From assembly GCA_040882255.1 (NCBI GenBank), contig JBBEBP010000016.1, forward strand, positions 310,001 through 374,000: a stretch of DNA of 64,000 nucleotides, written 5' to 3'. This document shows positions 9,504 to 18,197 of the stretch, piece by piece. The DNA is from PWQG01 sp040882255 (GTDB taxonomy: Bacteria > Pseudomonadota > Gammaproteobacteria > Pseudomonadales > Pseudohongiellaceae). A program made the position numbers and the translations under genes. Each line of letters starts with the position of its first letter. Positions within the stretch are counted from its first letter, which is position 1. The notes beneath the pieces were generated by a model. It did no database searches. It was given only the letters and a program-made list of their open reading frames with translations, and was not told where the DNA came from.

Positions 9504-9684
9504 CTAGTACCGTGACCCATAGATTTCAGAACAACCAGAGCCCCCCGGATGTGCCAGGATAAGGCGCAGCGCGCCAGCAATGGCCCAGCCCTTGGTAAGC
9601 GCTGCAACGCCGTCCTGGTGCATCCGGGGGGCTCCCTTCGGGCGAGCCGCTGGTTGTTCTGAAATCTATGGGTCACGGTACTAG
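9504..9684. mobile_element. MITE-like palindromic element with perfect 35-bp terminal inverted repeats
   Basis: This 181-bp element has perfect 35-bp inverted repeats at 9504-9538 and 9650-9684. A second perfect 13-bp inverted pair (9539-9551 with 9621-9633) lies inside, followed by weaker complementarity. Both ends carry CTAG, which could be a 4-bp target duplication of the YTAR type used by some IS5-group elements; being palindromic, it may instead be part of the arm. There is no credible ORF inside. The right end supplies the TAG stop of mreD. It is non-coding and therefore probably non-autonomous, mobilised in trans by a transposase not present in this window. Confidence 0.7.
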
Positions 9685-10169
9685 TGGACATTGAAAGCAC
9701 GGCGCAGGCGGCGCAGGAATACAAAAATCCAGGGCCAGATGAACGCGCTGGAGAGAGCGCCCAGCAAAAACAGCAGGGAACGCGACTCCGACTGATCGAA
9801 GGCCACTCTGACCCAGTACACCAGGAGCATATGCAGCCCGACCAGGGCCAGCACCAGTGCGCTCTGCTGCAGAAACGAAAACATTCTCAGCCGCTGGTGC
9901 AGGCTGAGTGTGATGTAGACCACAATCGCAAGGGACATGGCATTCAGGCCCAGCAGGGACCCCTCCAGCACATCCAGAAACAGTCCGGCCATCCAGGCGA
10001 CGCCGATGCCGATCCGATAGGGCAGGGCCATAGCCCAGTAGATCAGCACGATGGCCACCCACTGCGGGCGGTAATGCAGCGCCCAGTCCGGAAACGGCAC
10101 GATGGCCAACAGATACGCAATCAGCAGGCTCAGAATGATGACCCAGACACCGTTGGCTTTCGGTTCCAT
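9681..10169 (-). CDS. mreD: Rod shape-determining protein MreD
   Basis: This is a 162-aa polytopic inner-membrane protein (about five hydrophobic segments) of the MreBCD elongation complex, which positions sidewall peptidoglycan synthesis. Family features include the PDWALHYRPQWVAIVLIYWA segment near the N-terminus and the G-rich GLFLDVLEGSLLG stretch. The length matches E. coli MreD. The start is 3 nt after the mreC stop. The last bases (stop codon TAG at 9681-9683) belong to the inserted palindromic element, so the natural C-terminus may have been altered by a few residues. Confidence 0.92.
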   Translation of the reverse strand: MEPKANGVWVIILSLLIAYLLAIVPFPDWALHYRPQWVAIVLIYWAMALPYRIGIGVAWMAGLFLDVLEGSLLGLNAMSLAIVVYITLSLHQRLRMFSFLQQSALVLALVGLHMLLVYWVRVAFDQSESRSLLFLLGALSSAFIWPWIFVFLRRLRRAFNVH

Positions 10170-10172
10170 GGT

Positions 10173-11036
10173 TTACTCAATCTCCCTGTCGCTGCGGGGA
10201 CGCTGCCACTCTCCGATCGGCCGTGTATCCAGAAACATCGCCTCATCATCCGTTGACGCCGCATCCACCGTCACCAGCATGACATGCCGGGTGCGGTCGA
10301 CCTGCGCCATGGGACGGGCTCTGACATAGGCGAAGGCCTGCCCGGGATCATGCCGGACTTCCATCACTTCAGCCACGGGATACCCTTTGGGGAAACGCTG
10401 CCCGAGACCGGAGCTGACCAGCAGGTCCCCTTCCCGGATGTCGGCTGTATCCGGCACGTACTCGAGCTCCAGGGCCACCATGTCACGGCTGCCCCGGGCG
10501 ATGGCCCGCTCCCCGTTGCGGTTGACCTGGACCGGTGTACCATGGCGAGGGTCCACCACCAGCAGAACCCAGCTGGTGAACGGCAACACTTCGGTCACCT
10601 GCCCCATCAGCCCGTTGGCATCCAGGACAGCATGCCCCGTTTCCACGCCGTCATGGTACCCACGATTGACCAGCACCCGGCGGGTGCCAGCGTCGTTGGA
10701 AACATTGATGATTTCCGCCGTCATGACCTGGCCCTGAACAGCTTCGGAAGCCGCTTGCAGATCACGCAACAGGGTGTTCTCACTGGTCAGGCTGGCCAGC
10801 AACTGCAACTCGCGCTGGGCGAACAGCAATTCCTGGCGCAGTCGTTCGTTCTCTTCGATCAGGTCACGATGAGAGACGAACACATCGTCGATCCAAAGGG
10901 ACATCCGGCTGGGCACGTCGGCCATCCAGTAGACGGGAGTCGCCGCGTAGGCAAGCGAGAACCGCACCCGGTCCAGATAATCAAAGCGGCTGTCGGCCAG
11001 CATAAGGGTCACCGACAGTGCGATGAAGGCGGCCAC
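10173..11036 (-). CDS. mreC: Rod shape-determining protein MreC
   Basis: MreC is a bitopic membrane protein that links MreB to the periplasmic elongation machinery. An N-terminal transmembrane helix is followed by a coiled coil (about residues 52-97, ENERLRQELLFAQRELQLLA) and the beta-domain with GLMGQVTEV and VSSGLGQRFPKGYPVAEV. The first conventional start is the GTG at 11036, giving 287 aa. However, the frame is open upstream and encodes RTLFIKGVTLEYR, which aligns with the conserved N-terminal tail of E. coli MreC (KPIFSRGPSLQIR). The aligned initiation codon would be ATC at 11078-11076, preceded by GGAG at 7 nt. The true start is therefore uncertain. Confidence 0.9.
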   Translation of the reverse strand: MAAFIALSVTLMLADSRFDYLDRVRFSLAYAATPVYWMADVPSRMSLWIDDVFVSHRDLIEENERLRQELLFAQRELQLLASLTSENTLLRDLQAASEAVQGQVMTAEIINVSNDAGTRRVLVNRGYHDGVETGHAVLDANGLMGQVTEVLPFTSWVLLVVDPRHGTPVQVNRNGERAIARGSRDMVALELEYVPDTADIREGDLLVSSGLGQRFPKGYPVAEVMEVRHDPGQAFAYVRARPMAQVDRTRHVMLVTVDAASTDDEAMFLDTRPIGEWQRPRSDREIE

Positions 11037-11092
11037 CCGGTACTCAAGGGTAACACCTTTGATGAACAGGGTTCTGATACGCCAACTCCGGT

Positions 11093-12133
11093 CTATTCAA
11101 GACTCATCGCATAGAGTTCGTTCGTGTCCATCAACTCCATGGCCTTGCCGCCGCCGCGGGCCACACAGGTCAACGGATCATCAGCGACCACTACCGGCAG
11201 CCCGGTTTCCTCGGACAGCAGCTTGTCCAGATCCTTCAACAACGCACCGCCTCCGGTCAGTACCATGCCATTTTCAGCAATATCGGAAGCCAGCTCTGGC
11301 GGTGACTGTTCCAGGGCGCTCTTGACCGCCTGGACGATGGCCGACAGGGCTTCCTGCATAGCTTCAAGAATTTCATCGCTGTTCAGAGTGAAACTGCGGG
11401 GCACTCCCTCGGCCAGATTACGCCCGCGCACATCAATCTCCTTGAGCACACCTTCGGAGCGGTACGCGCAGCCGATTTCCTTCTTGATGCGCTCCGCAGT
11501 CGCGTCCCCGATCAGACTGCCATAATTGCGGCGCACATGCGTCACGATCGCTTCGTCAAACCGGTCACCACCCACCCGGACCGATTCCGAATAGACCACG
11601 CCGTTCAACGAGATGATGGCGATCTCCGTGGTACCACCGCCGATATCGACCACCATTGAGCCGTTGGCCTGCTCGACCGGCAGGCCGGCGCCGATCGCAG
11701 CAGCCATGGGCTCCTCGATCAGCCGGACCTCGCGGGCACCGGCACTGACCACCGATTCACGGATGGCACGGCGCTCCACCTGGGTGGACTTGCAGGGCAC
11801 GCAGACCAGCACCCGGGGACTGGGAGGAAAGAAACTGTTCTCATGCACCTTGTTGATGAAATGCTGCAGCATCTTCTCGGTGACCTGGAAGTCGGCAATC
11901 ACACCGTCCTTCAGGGGACGGATGGCGATCATATCGCCCGGCGTACGGCCCAGCATGCGCTTGGCATCAGCACCCACGGCCGTGACGGTCTTCTGCCCGT
12001 TATGATTGCGAATCGCTACCACGGACGGTTCATTCAGCACGATTCCCTCGCCGCGCACGTAAATGAGGGTATTGGCTGTCCCCAGATCGATGGACAGGTC
12101 ATTGGAGAACATACCCCTGATTTTCTTGAACAT
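11093..12133 (-). CDS. mreB: Rod shape-determining actin homologue MreB
   Basis: This is a 346-aa bacterial actin that polymerises under the inner membrane and guides lateral cell-wall synthesis. The sequence is typical throughout: DLSIDLGTANTLIYVRGEGI (phosphate 1), the KRMLGRTPGDMIAIRPLKDG stretch, GAREVRLIEEPMAAAIGAGL, MVVDIGGGTTEIAIIS (phosphate 2) and VLTGGGALLKDLD near the C-terminus. The length equals that of close gammaproteobacterial homologues. It is the first gene of the minus-strand mre cluster and is divergent from gatC. Confidence 0.97.
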   Translation of the reverse strand: MFKKIRGMFSNDLSIDLGTANTLIYVRGEGIVLNEPSVVAIRNHNGQKTVTAVGADAKRMLGRTPGDMIAIRPLKDGVIADFQVTEKMLQHFINKVHENSFFPPSPRVLVCVPCKSTQVERRAIRESVVSAGAREVRLIEEPMAAAIGAGLPVEQANGSMVVDIGGGTTEIAIISLNGVVYSESVRVGGDRFDEAIVTHVRRNYGSLIGDATAERIKKEIGCAYRSEGVLKEIDVRGRNLAEGVPRSFTLNSDEILEAMQEALSAIVQAVKSALEQSPPELASDIAENGMVLTGGGALLKDLDKLLSEETGLPVVVADDPLTCVARGGGKAMELMDTNELYAMSLE

Positions 12134-12447
12134 TGACTTTCTCTACCTCGACTGTTCATGCTGCGCCCGATTGCGCGACTGATGCGGACCGGAGACGTGC
12201 CACCGGCTACCGGGCCGACCGGCTGAAGGCAAACCGGCCCGGCTACCGGACAGTACGTTACCTGACAGAAAACCAACCTGGGAACGTGGTGCTCGGAGAG
12301 CGTCTGAAATCCGTGCGGATTGTTGCCCAAAACCGATCATAATCCCGTATAATCACGGCTTCTCCAGCAAATAGATAAGCACTCTAACAACGCGCTTGAA
12401 TTTGGGCAAGTGGCAAATTCACCCTACCAGAAACCGGGAGCCCGTGA
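12134..12447. promoter_or_regulatory. Divergent mreB/gatC intergenic region
   Basis: This 314-bp region has no gene. For gatC (plus), a perfect TATAAT at 12348-12353 with TTGCCC at 12323-12328 (19-bp spacer) is a candidate promoter. For mreB (minus), TATGAT (12336-12341 read on the minus strand) is a weaker candidate -10, leaving a long mreB leader. That leader contains an 8-bp perfect GC inverted repeat (12210-12217 with 12235-12242). No riboswitch is recognised. Confidence 0.5.
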
Positions 12448-12735
12448 ATGGCATTGGACAACGAGGAAGTGGGTAAGATCGCGCATCTCGCGCGTCTGCA
12501 CCTCAGCGAGGAAGACAACCGGGACGTCACCCGGCGCATCTCCGATATCCTGGCATTGATCGATCAGATGCAGGACGTTGACACCGGGAATGTGGAGCCG
12601 CTGGCGCATCCGTTCGATGCCGTCCAGCCCCTGCGCCCCGACCGCGTCACCGAAAAGAACGAGCGTGACCATCTGCAGACACTGGCACCGGCCGTCCAGG
12701 ACGGCCTTTTTCTGGTGCCACGCGTCATCGAATGA
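12448..12735 (+). CDS. gatC: Aspartyl/glutamyl-tRNA(Asn/Gln) amidotransferase subunit C
   Basis: This 95-aa small subunit of the GatCAB amidotransferase wraps around GatA and stabilises the complex that converts Asp-tRNA(Asn) and/or Glu-tRNA(Gln) into the amidated forms. Family features are KIAHLARLHLSEEDN at residues 10-24 and NVEPLAHPFDAVQPLRPD in the middle. It is the first gene of gatC-gatA-gatB. The start has GGGAG about 9 nt upstream. Confidence 0.95.
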   Translation: MALDNEEVGKIAHLARLHLSEEDNRDVTRRISDILALIDQMQDVDTGNVEPLAHPFDAVQPLRPDRVTEKNERDHLQTLAPAVQDGLFLVPRVIE

Positions 12736-12778
12736 ATCGAACATCCAGGCAAGGCCCTGACCCACAAGGTTTAGACTC

Positions 12779-14233
12779 ATGTTGAACAAGACCGCTGCTG
12801 AACTGTCAGCCGCGCTGGCAGCAGGTACTGTATCCAGCGAGGAGCTGACCGGCGAGTACCTCAAACGTATTACTGCACTGAACGGCGAACTGAACGCCTA
12901 CATCACCGTCACCGCAGAGCGAGCGCTGGAACAGGCACGTGCCGCCGACCGCCGCCGCGCGGCCGGAGATACCACGGCCCTGACCGGTATCCCGCTGGCC
13001 CACAAGGATATTTTCTGCACACAGGATGTGCTGACCAGCTGCGGATCCAGGATGCTGGGCAACTTCACCTCGCCCTACGATGCCACAGTGGTGGAGCGGT
13101 TTTCGCAGGCCGGCGCGGTGATGCTGGGCAAGACCAATATGGACGAGTTCGCCATGGGCTCATCCAATGAGACCAGCCATTTCGGTCCGGTGCGTAACCC
13201 CTGGGACACGACGCGTGTACCCGGTGGCTCGTCCGGTGGCTCGGCCGCCGCTGTCGCCGCTGACCTCTGCGCCATGGCCACCGGTACCGATACCGGCGGA
13301 TCGATCCGTCAACCGGCGGCGTTCTGCGGTGTCACCGGCTTCAAGCCTGGCTACGGCCGCGTATCCCGCTGGGGCATGATCGCCTTCGCCTCCAGCCTCG
13401 ATCAGGCCGGCCCCATCTGCAAGAGCGCCGAAGACGCTGCCCTGATGATGAACGTCATGGCCGGCGGGGATCCGAAGGACTCGACCTGTCTGGCGCTGCC
13501 CGAAGAGGATTTCACCGCCCGGCTGAACGAGCCGCTGGACGGACTGCGTATCGGCATACCACGCCAGCATTTCACGGACGGCCTGGCGGCCGGAGTGGAA
13601 AAAAACCTGCAGGACGCGCTGAAAGTATTCGAGACACTCGGCGCCACACTGGTCGACATCGACCTGCCACACAATCATCTGGCCGTGCCGGCTTACTACG
13701 TGGTGGCGCCCGCCGAAGCGTCAGCCAATCTGTCACGCTATGACGGTGTGCGATATGGCTACCGCTGCGAGGATCCGGTCGATCTGGAGGACATGTACAA
13801 ACGCAGCCGCAGCGAAGGTTTCGGGGAAGAGGTCAAACGCCGCATCATGGTCGGCACCTACGCTCTTTCAGCCGGTTACTACGATGCCTATTACAAGAAA
13901 GCACAGAAGATCCGCAGGCTGATCAGGCAGGATTTCGACAACGCCCTGCGGGAAGTGGACGTCATCATCGGCCCGACCAGTCCGCACAGCGCCTTCGCCA
14001 TCGGCGAGAAAAATGACGACCCGGTCACCATGTACCTGGAAGACATCTATACGATTGCCGTCAACCTGGCCGGCCTCCCCGGCATCTCGATTCCCGCCGG
14101 CTTCAGTGAAGGCCTGCCCACCGGCATGCAGATCGTCGGTGGCGACCTGGCTGAGGCTCGCATACTGAATGTGGCCCACCAGTTCCAGCGCAACACGGAC
14201 TGGCATACACAACGACCGGGAGGACTGTCATGA
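12779..14233 (+). CDS. gatA: Aspartyl/glutamyl-tRNA(Asn/Gln) amidotransferase subunit A
   Basis: This is the 484-aa amidase subunit that releases ammonia from glutamine for tRNA-bound Asp/Glu transamidation. It shows the amidase-signature Ser-cisSer-Lys apparatus: the lysine in LAHKDIF, then GGSSGGSAAAVAADLC and GTDTGGSIRQPAAFCG. The KTNMDEFAMGSSNETSHFG stretch is diagnostic of GatA. The gene overlaps gatB by 4 nt (ATGA), and the ORF length is normal for the family. Confidence 0.97.
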   Translation: MLNKTAAELSAALAAGTVSSEELTGEYLKRITALNGELNAYITVTAERALEQARAADRRRAAGDTTALTGIPLAHKDIFCTQDVLTSCGSRMLGNFTSPYDATVVERFSQAGAVMLGKTNMDEFAMGSSNETSHFGPVRNPWDTTRVPGGSSGGSAAAVAADLCAMATGTDTGGSIRQPAAFCGVTGFKPGYGRVSRWGMIAFASSLDQAGPICKSAEDAALMMNVMAGGDPKDSTCLALPEEDFTARLNEPLDGLRIGIPRQHFTDGLAAGVEKNLQDALKVFETLGATLVDIDLPHNHLAVPAYYVVAPAEASANLSRYDGVRYGYRCEDPVDLEDMYKRSRSEGFGEEVKRRIMVGTYALSAGYYDAYYKKAQKIRRLIRQDFDNALREVDVIIGPTSPHSAFAIGEKNDDPVTMYLEDIYTIAVNLAGLPGISIPAGFSEGLPTGMQIVGGDLAEARILNVAHQFQRNTDWHTQRPGGLS

Positions 14234-15663
14234 GCTGGGAAACCGTCATCGGCCTGGAAGTGCATGTGCAACTGGCCACGCAAAGCAAGCTGTTTTCCGG
14301 TAGCAGCACAAATTTCGGCGCCGAACCCAACACCCAGGCTAATCTGTATGATCTGGCGCTTCCGGGAACCCTTCCCGTACTCAACGAGGAAGCCCTGAAG
14401 ATGGCCGTGCGCTTTGGCCTGGCCGTGAACGCGGAAATCGGCCGCCGCTCTGTGTTCGACCGCAAGAACTATTTCTATCCGGACCTGCCGAAAGGCTACC
14501 AGGTCAGCCAGCTGGACCACCCGACCGTGGGCAAGGGCGAGTTGAGCATCACCCTGGACGACGGAACCGGGAAAATCGTCGGCATCACCCGCGCCCACAT
14601 GGAAGAGGATGCCGGCAAGTCCCTGCACGAGGACTACCAGGGCTACACCGGCATCGACCTGAACCGGGCCGGCACGCCGCTGCTGGAAATCGTTTCCGAG
14701 CCGGACCTGCGCAGCGCGAAGGAGGCCGTCGCCTATCTGAAGAAACTGCATGCCATTGTCCGCTACCTGGGCATCTCCGACGGTGACATGTCACAGGGCT
14801 CAATGCGCTGTGATGCCAATGTATCCGTGCGGCGCAAGGGAGAGACAAAGCTCGGTACCCGGGCGGAGATCAAGAACGTCAACTCGTTCCGCTACGTGGA
14901 AAAGGCCATCAATCACGAAGTGGAACGCCAGATCGACCTGATCGAGGATGGCGGCCGCGTGGTACAGGAAACGCGCCTGTACGACTCGGACCTTGACGAG
15001 ACCCGCTCCATGCGCAGCAAGGAAGTGGCCAATGACTACCGCTACTTCCCCGAGCCTGACCTGCTGCCGGTGGTCATTGATGAAGCGTACATCGAGGCCA
15101 TCCGCAAGACCCTGCCGGAGCTGCCCGACGAAAAGCGTGCGCGCTTCGTCAGCCAGCACGGCCTCAGCGACTACGACGCCAGCGTACTGGTCAGCGACCG
15201 GGAACTCGCGGAATTCTTCGAGGCGGTGGCGGAGCGCTGCGGCGATGCCAAACTGGCCGCCAACTGGGTCAGCGTGGACCTGATGGGCGTACTCAACAAA
15301 CGTGACGCCTCCGTTGCCGATTCTCCGGTGACCCCCCGTCAACTGGGTGACCTGGTCCGGCGCATCATCGACAACACAATTTCCGGCAAGATCGCCAAAC
15401 AGGTCTTCGAGATCCTGACCGAACAGGGTGGAGAAGTGGATGCCATCATCGAGGAGAAAGGACTGAAGCAGGTCACTGACACAGCCGCCATCGAGCAACT
15501 GGTGGACCGGGTCATCGAAGAGAATCCGGAGCAGGTGCAACAGTACCGGGATGGCAAGGAGAAAGTCTTCGGCTTTTTTGTCGGTCAGGCCATGAAGGCG
15601 TCGAAAGGCAAGGCCAATCCCGCCCAGCTCAACGAATGGCTACGCAAGAAGCTGCAGGGCTGA
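14230..15663 (+). CDS. gatB: Aspartyl/glutamyl-tRNA(Asn/Gln) amidotransferase subunit B
   Basis: This is the 477-aa kinase/transamidase subunit that activates the tRNA-bound carboxylate with ATP and joins it to ammonia channelled from GatA. It begins with the conserved WETVIGLEVHVQLAT and contains FDRKNYFYPDLPKGYQVSQ, SQGSMRCDANVSVR and IKNVNSFRYVEKAI. The C-terminal YqeY-like tRNA-binding tail ends in NPAQLNEWLRKKL. It is translationally coupled to gatA. Confidence 0.97.
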   Translation: MSWETVIGLEVHVQLATQSKLFSGSSTNFGAEPNTQANLYDLALPGTLPVLNEEALKMAVRFGLAVNAEIGRRSVFDRKNYFYPDLPKGYQVSQLDHPTVGKGELSITLDDGTGKIVGITRAHMEEDAGKSLHEDYQGYTGIDLNRAGTPLLEIVSEPDLRSAKEAVAYLKKLHAIVRYLGISDGDMSQGSMRCDANVSVRRKGETKLGTRAEIKNVNSFRYVEKAINHEVERQIDLIEDGGRVVQETRLYDSDLDETRSMRSKEVANDYRYFPEPDLLPVVIDEAYIEAIRKTLPELPDEKRARFVSQHGLSDYDASVLVSDRELAEFFEAVAERCGDAKLAANWVSVDLMGVLNKRDASVADSPVTPRQLGDLVRRIIDNTISGKIAKQVFEILTEQGGEVDAIIEEKGLKQVTDTAAIEQLVDRVIEENPEQVQQYRDGKEKVFGFFVGQAMKASKGKANPAQLNEWLRKKLQG

Positions 15664-15714
15664 TAGCCACAGGCTTTCGGGACAGCGCAGAGAGAGAGGA
15701 TACAGAGGAACAGC

Positions 15715-16059
15715 ATGGCAACTGAAGAGAAAAAGTCCGGAAAGGACCGTATCCAGCCGGCCACACGCAATGAAGACTGGGACGATGAGCGCCTGCGTGC
15801 GTTCCTGTCGCTACAACCGCCGGCCGGCACACCGGCCGGCTATCATATTCTGCTCAAGGCATACCGCGCCATGATTCCGGAATTCTTCGAACGGTTCATA
15901 CCGATGTTCGTGGACGCCGGACACGACATCAATACGCGCCTGGATGACGGCAGCACCTTTCTGGATCACGTCAGCCAGCACCGCCGGGCCGGGCCCTATA
16001 TAGTGGCGCTGGAGAAAGCCGGCGCCGAGCGCACTGTGGAACCATCCGGAACAGCCTGA
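15715..16059 (+). CDS. PA4642-family small protein
   Basis: This 114-aa soluble protein of unknown function resembles Pseudomonas PA4642-type proteins. The body has WDDERLRAFLSLQPPAG, YHILLKAYRAMIPEFFERF, FVDAGHDINTRLDDGSTFLD and SQHRRAGPYIVALEKAG, which reads like a single ankyrin-like helix-turn-helix module. The lysine-rich N-terminus is variable. The start has GAGGA upstream. It follows gatB by about 50 nt on the same strand and may share its transcript. It converges with rhlB, with 15 nt between the stops. Confidence 0.75.
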   Translation: MATEEKKSGKDRIQPATRNEDWDDERLRAFLSLQPPAGTPAGYHILLKAYRAMIPEFFERFIPMFVDAGHDINTRLDDGSTFLDHVSQHRRAGPYIVALEKAGAERTVEPSGTA

Positions 16060-16074
16060 TCAGGAACAGGCCGC

Positions 16075-17349
16075 TCAACGGCCACGGGGCCGGGAGGCGG
16101 CAGCACGCGGCCGCCCGCCCGCCTGGCGACCACCGCTGCGCGGCGCCGCCTTGAAGCGGGACGGCCGCGTGAAGGCCGGTGGCTCTCCCAGCAGGCTCTC
16201 GTCCGGATGTACGCAGGACAGTTTCTGGCCCAGCTTGTCTTCAATGGCCGGCAACTGGAACGAGTCCTCCTCGCAGGCAAAACTGATGGACGTTCCAATC
16301 GCACCGCCCCGGCCGGTGCGCCCGATACGATGCACATAGTCGTCGGACTCCTCCGGCAGGGTGTAGTTGATGACATGCGATACGCTGTCGATGTGCAGCC
16401 CCCGCCCGGCCACATCGGTGGCCACCAGCACCTGTATCGTGCCATCCCGGAATGCCTCCAGGGTCTGGATCCGCTTGTTCTGGGCCACTTCGCCCGACAA
16501 CATGCCAACCTCGATGCCGTTGCGGTGCAGGTTATCAGCCAGTTTCCGCACCTGGTCACGGCGATTGCTGAACACGAGGATCTTGTCGGCGCCTTTCTCG
16601 TGGATCAGGTTATAGAGCAACTTGTATTTGTCATCCGTGGTTACCAGATAGACGATCTGCTCCACCGAATCGGTGGCCACCTTTTCCGGCTCCATCTCGA
16701 TGGCCACCGGGTCCAGGGCCCAGCGCTTGGCCAGATCCATGATCTCCGGCGTGAAGGTGGCACTGAACAGCAGGGTCTGGCGGCACTCCTTGTCCGGTGC
16801 CCGGCCGATGACCCGGCGCACTTGCGGAATGAAGCCCATATCCAGCATGCGGTCCGCTTCATCGATGACCAGGTGCTCCAGCAACCCGAGATAGAGTTTG
16901 TCGTCCTGGACAAAATCCAGCAGCCGGCCCGGCGTGGCCACCACAATGTCCACCGGTTCCCGGTTCAGGGCCTGTTCCTGTTTCTTGTAGTCTTCGCCGC
17001 CCACCAGGGTAACGGTATGCAGGCCGGTGTACTTGTTCAGATCCCGCGAGTCATTGCCGATCTGGATAGCCAGTTCCCGCGTCGGCGCGATCACCAGGGC
17101 ACGCGTCTCCCCCAGGAATCGTTCGCCTTTCTGGGGGTTGTTGACCATATCGTTGATCAGGGTGATCAGGAACGCCGCCGTCTTGCCCGTGCCGGTCTGC
17201 GCCCGGCCGGTGACGTCGAACCCCGGCAGCGTGTAGCGCAGACTTTCCGCCTGGATCGGCGTGCAGAATTCGAATCCCAGGTCGCGAATGGCCTTCTGGA
17301 GTGGCTCGACCAGGTTCAGTGACGAGAAGGGAACTTTGTTGTCTGACAT
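16075..17349 (-). CDS. rhlB: DEAD-box ATP-dependent RNA helicase RhlB
   Basis: This 424-aa DEAD-box helicase has motif Q (FCTPIQAESL), motif I (AQTGTGKT), Ia (APTRELAIQ), II as DEAD in VIDEADRMLD, III (SAT), and V-VI (ATDVAGRGLHID, HRIGRTGRGG). The C-terminus (ACEEDSFQLPAIEDKLGQKL, then an Arg/Gly/Pro-rich basic tail) matches RhlB rather than RhlE or SrmB. RhlB unwinds structured RNA, in many species as part of the RNA degradosome. The frame is open further upstream to 17445, but the ATG at 17349 (MSDNKVPFSSL) fits homologues. Confidence 0.87.
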   Translation of the reverse strand: MSDNKVPFSSLNLVEPLQKAIRDLGFEFCTPIQAESLRYTLPGFDVTGRAQTGTGKTAAFLITLINDMVNNPQKGERFLGETRALVIAPTRELAIQIGNDSRDLNKYTGLHTVTLVGGEDYKKQEQALNREPVDIVVATPGRLLDFVQDDKLYLGLLEHLVIDEADRMLDMGFIPQVRRVIGRAPDKECRQTLLFSATFTPEIMDLAKRWALDPVAIEMEPEKVATDSVEQIVYLVTTDDKYKLLYNLIHEKGADKILVFSNRRDQVRKLADNLHRNGIEVGMLSGEVAQNKRIQTLEAFRDGTIQVLVATDVAGRGLHIDSVSHVINYTLPEESDDYVHRIGRTGRGGAIGTSISFACEEDSFQLPAIEDKLGQKLSCVHPDESLLGEPPAFTRPSRFKAAPRSGGRQAGGRPRAAASRPRGR

Positions 17350-17420
17350 GGCATCCGTCTTGTCTGTTGGCATCATGTGATGAAGAGGCGCAGGCATCAT
17401 AGCGCCGGACCCGTTTAACA

Positions 17421-18197
17421 TCAACTTCCCGCACAGACCGGGCACTGCGGGTCACGCCTCAATCGCAGTTCACGCCATTGCATGGTCAGGGCGTCCAGCA
17501 GCAGCAGTCGGCCGGCCAGCGACTCACCCGCTCCGGCCAGCAGCTTCACCGCTTCCATGGCCTGCACCGCACCGATGATGCCGACCAGCGGAGCCATGAC
17601 CCCGTTTCGTGCACAACTGGCATCCCGGTCGTCTCCGCCGCTGTACAGACACTGATAGCAGGGGCTGTCCTCGCCGGCCGGATCGAACACCGCGACCTGA
17701 CCCTCCATACGGATGGCGGCGCCGGACACCAGTCGCACACCGTTGCGCACGCAGGCCCGGTTGACTGCAAAACGGGTGGCGAAGTTGTCGCAGCCATCCA
17801 CGACCAGATCAATCCGTGGTGCCTCTGTTCCGGTGCCTCTGCTGCGGGACAGCAGCGCTTCGAGACGCTCGTCGTCCAGCGCCATGTCGACCATCTCCAC
17901 TTCCACATCCGGATTGAGCGCCAGCAGACGGTCCCGGGCCGACTGGACCTTGGAACGGCCGATATCGTCCTGCCCATGCAGGATCTGCCGCTGCAGATTA
18001 CTCAGTTCCACATGATCATGATCCGCCAGCACCAGACGCCCCACACCGGCCGCCGCCAGATAGAGCGCCACCGGGCTGCCCAGACCGCCCATGCCTACGA
18101 TCAGCACGGTGGCATCCAGCAAGCGCTGCTGCCCGGCCACATCCAGGAATGGCAGCATGATCTGACGGCTGTAGCGCAGCAACTGTTCGTCACGCAT
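17421..18197 (-). CDS. moeB: Molybdopterin-synthase adenylyltransferase (MoeB/ThiF family)
   Basis: This is a 258-aa E1-like enzyme that adenylates the C-terminal glycine of MoaD (or ThiS in ThiF relatives). Features are RYSRQIMLPFLDVAGQQRLL at the N-terminus, the nucleotide-binding VGMGGLGSP, DHDHVELSNLQRQILH, the CYQCLY motif and the C-terminal CPVC; together these give the four zinc cysteines. There is no C-terminal rhodanese domain. The ATG at 18197 overlaps the end of prmC and has GGGAG upstream. The order hemA-prfA-prmC-moeB occurs in many gammaproteobacteria. MoeB versus ThiF cannot be settled from sequence alone. Confidence 0.87.
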   Translation of the reverse strand: MRDEQLLRYSRQIMLPFLDVAGQQRLLDATVLIVGMGGLGSPVALYLAAAGVGRLVLADHDHVELSNLQRQILHGQDDIGRSKVQSARDRLLALNPDVEVEMVDMALDDERLEALLSRSRGTGTEAPRIDLVVDGCDNFATRFAVNRACVRNGVRLVSGAAIRMEGQVAVFDPAGEDSPCYQCLYSGGDDRDASCARNGVMAPLVGIIGAVQAMEAVKLLAGAGESLAGRLLLLDALTMQWRELRLRRDPQCPVCAGS

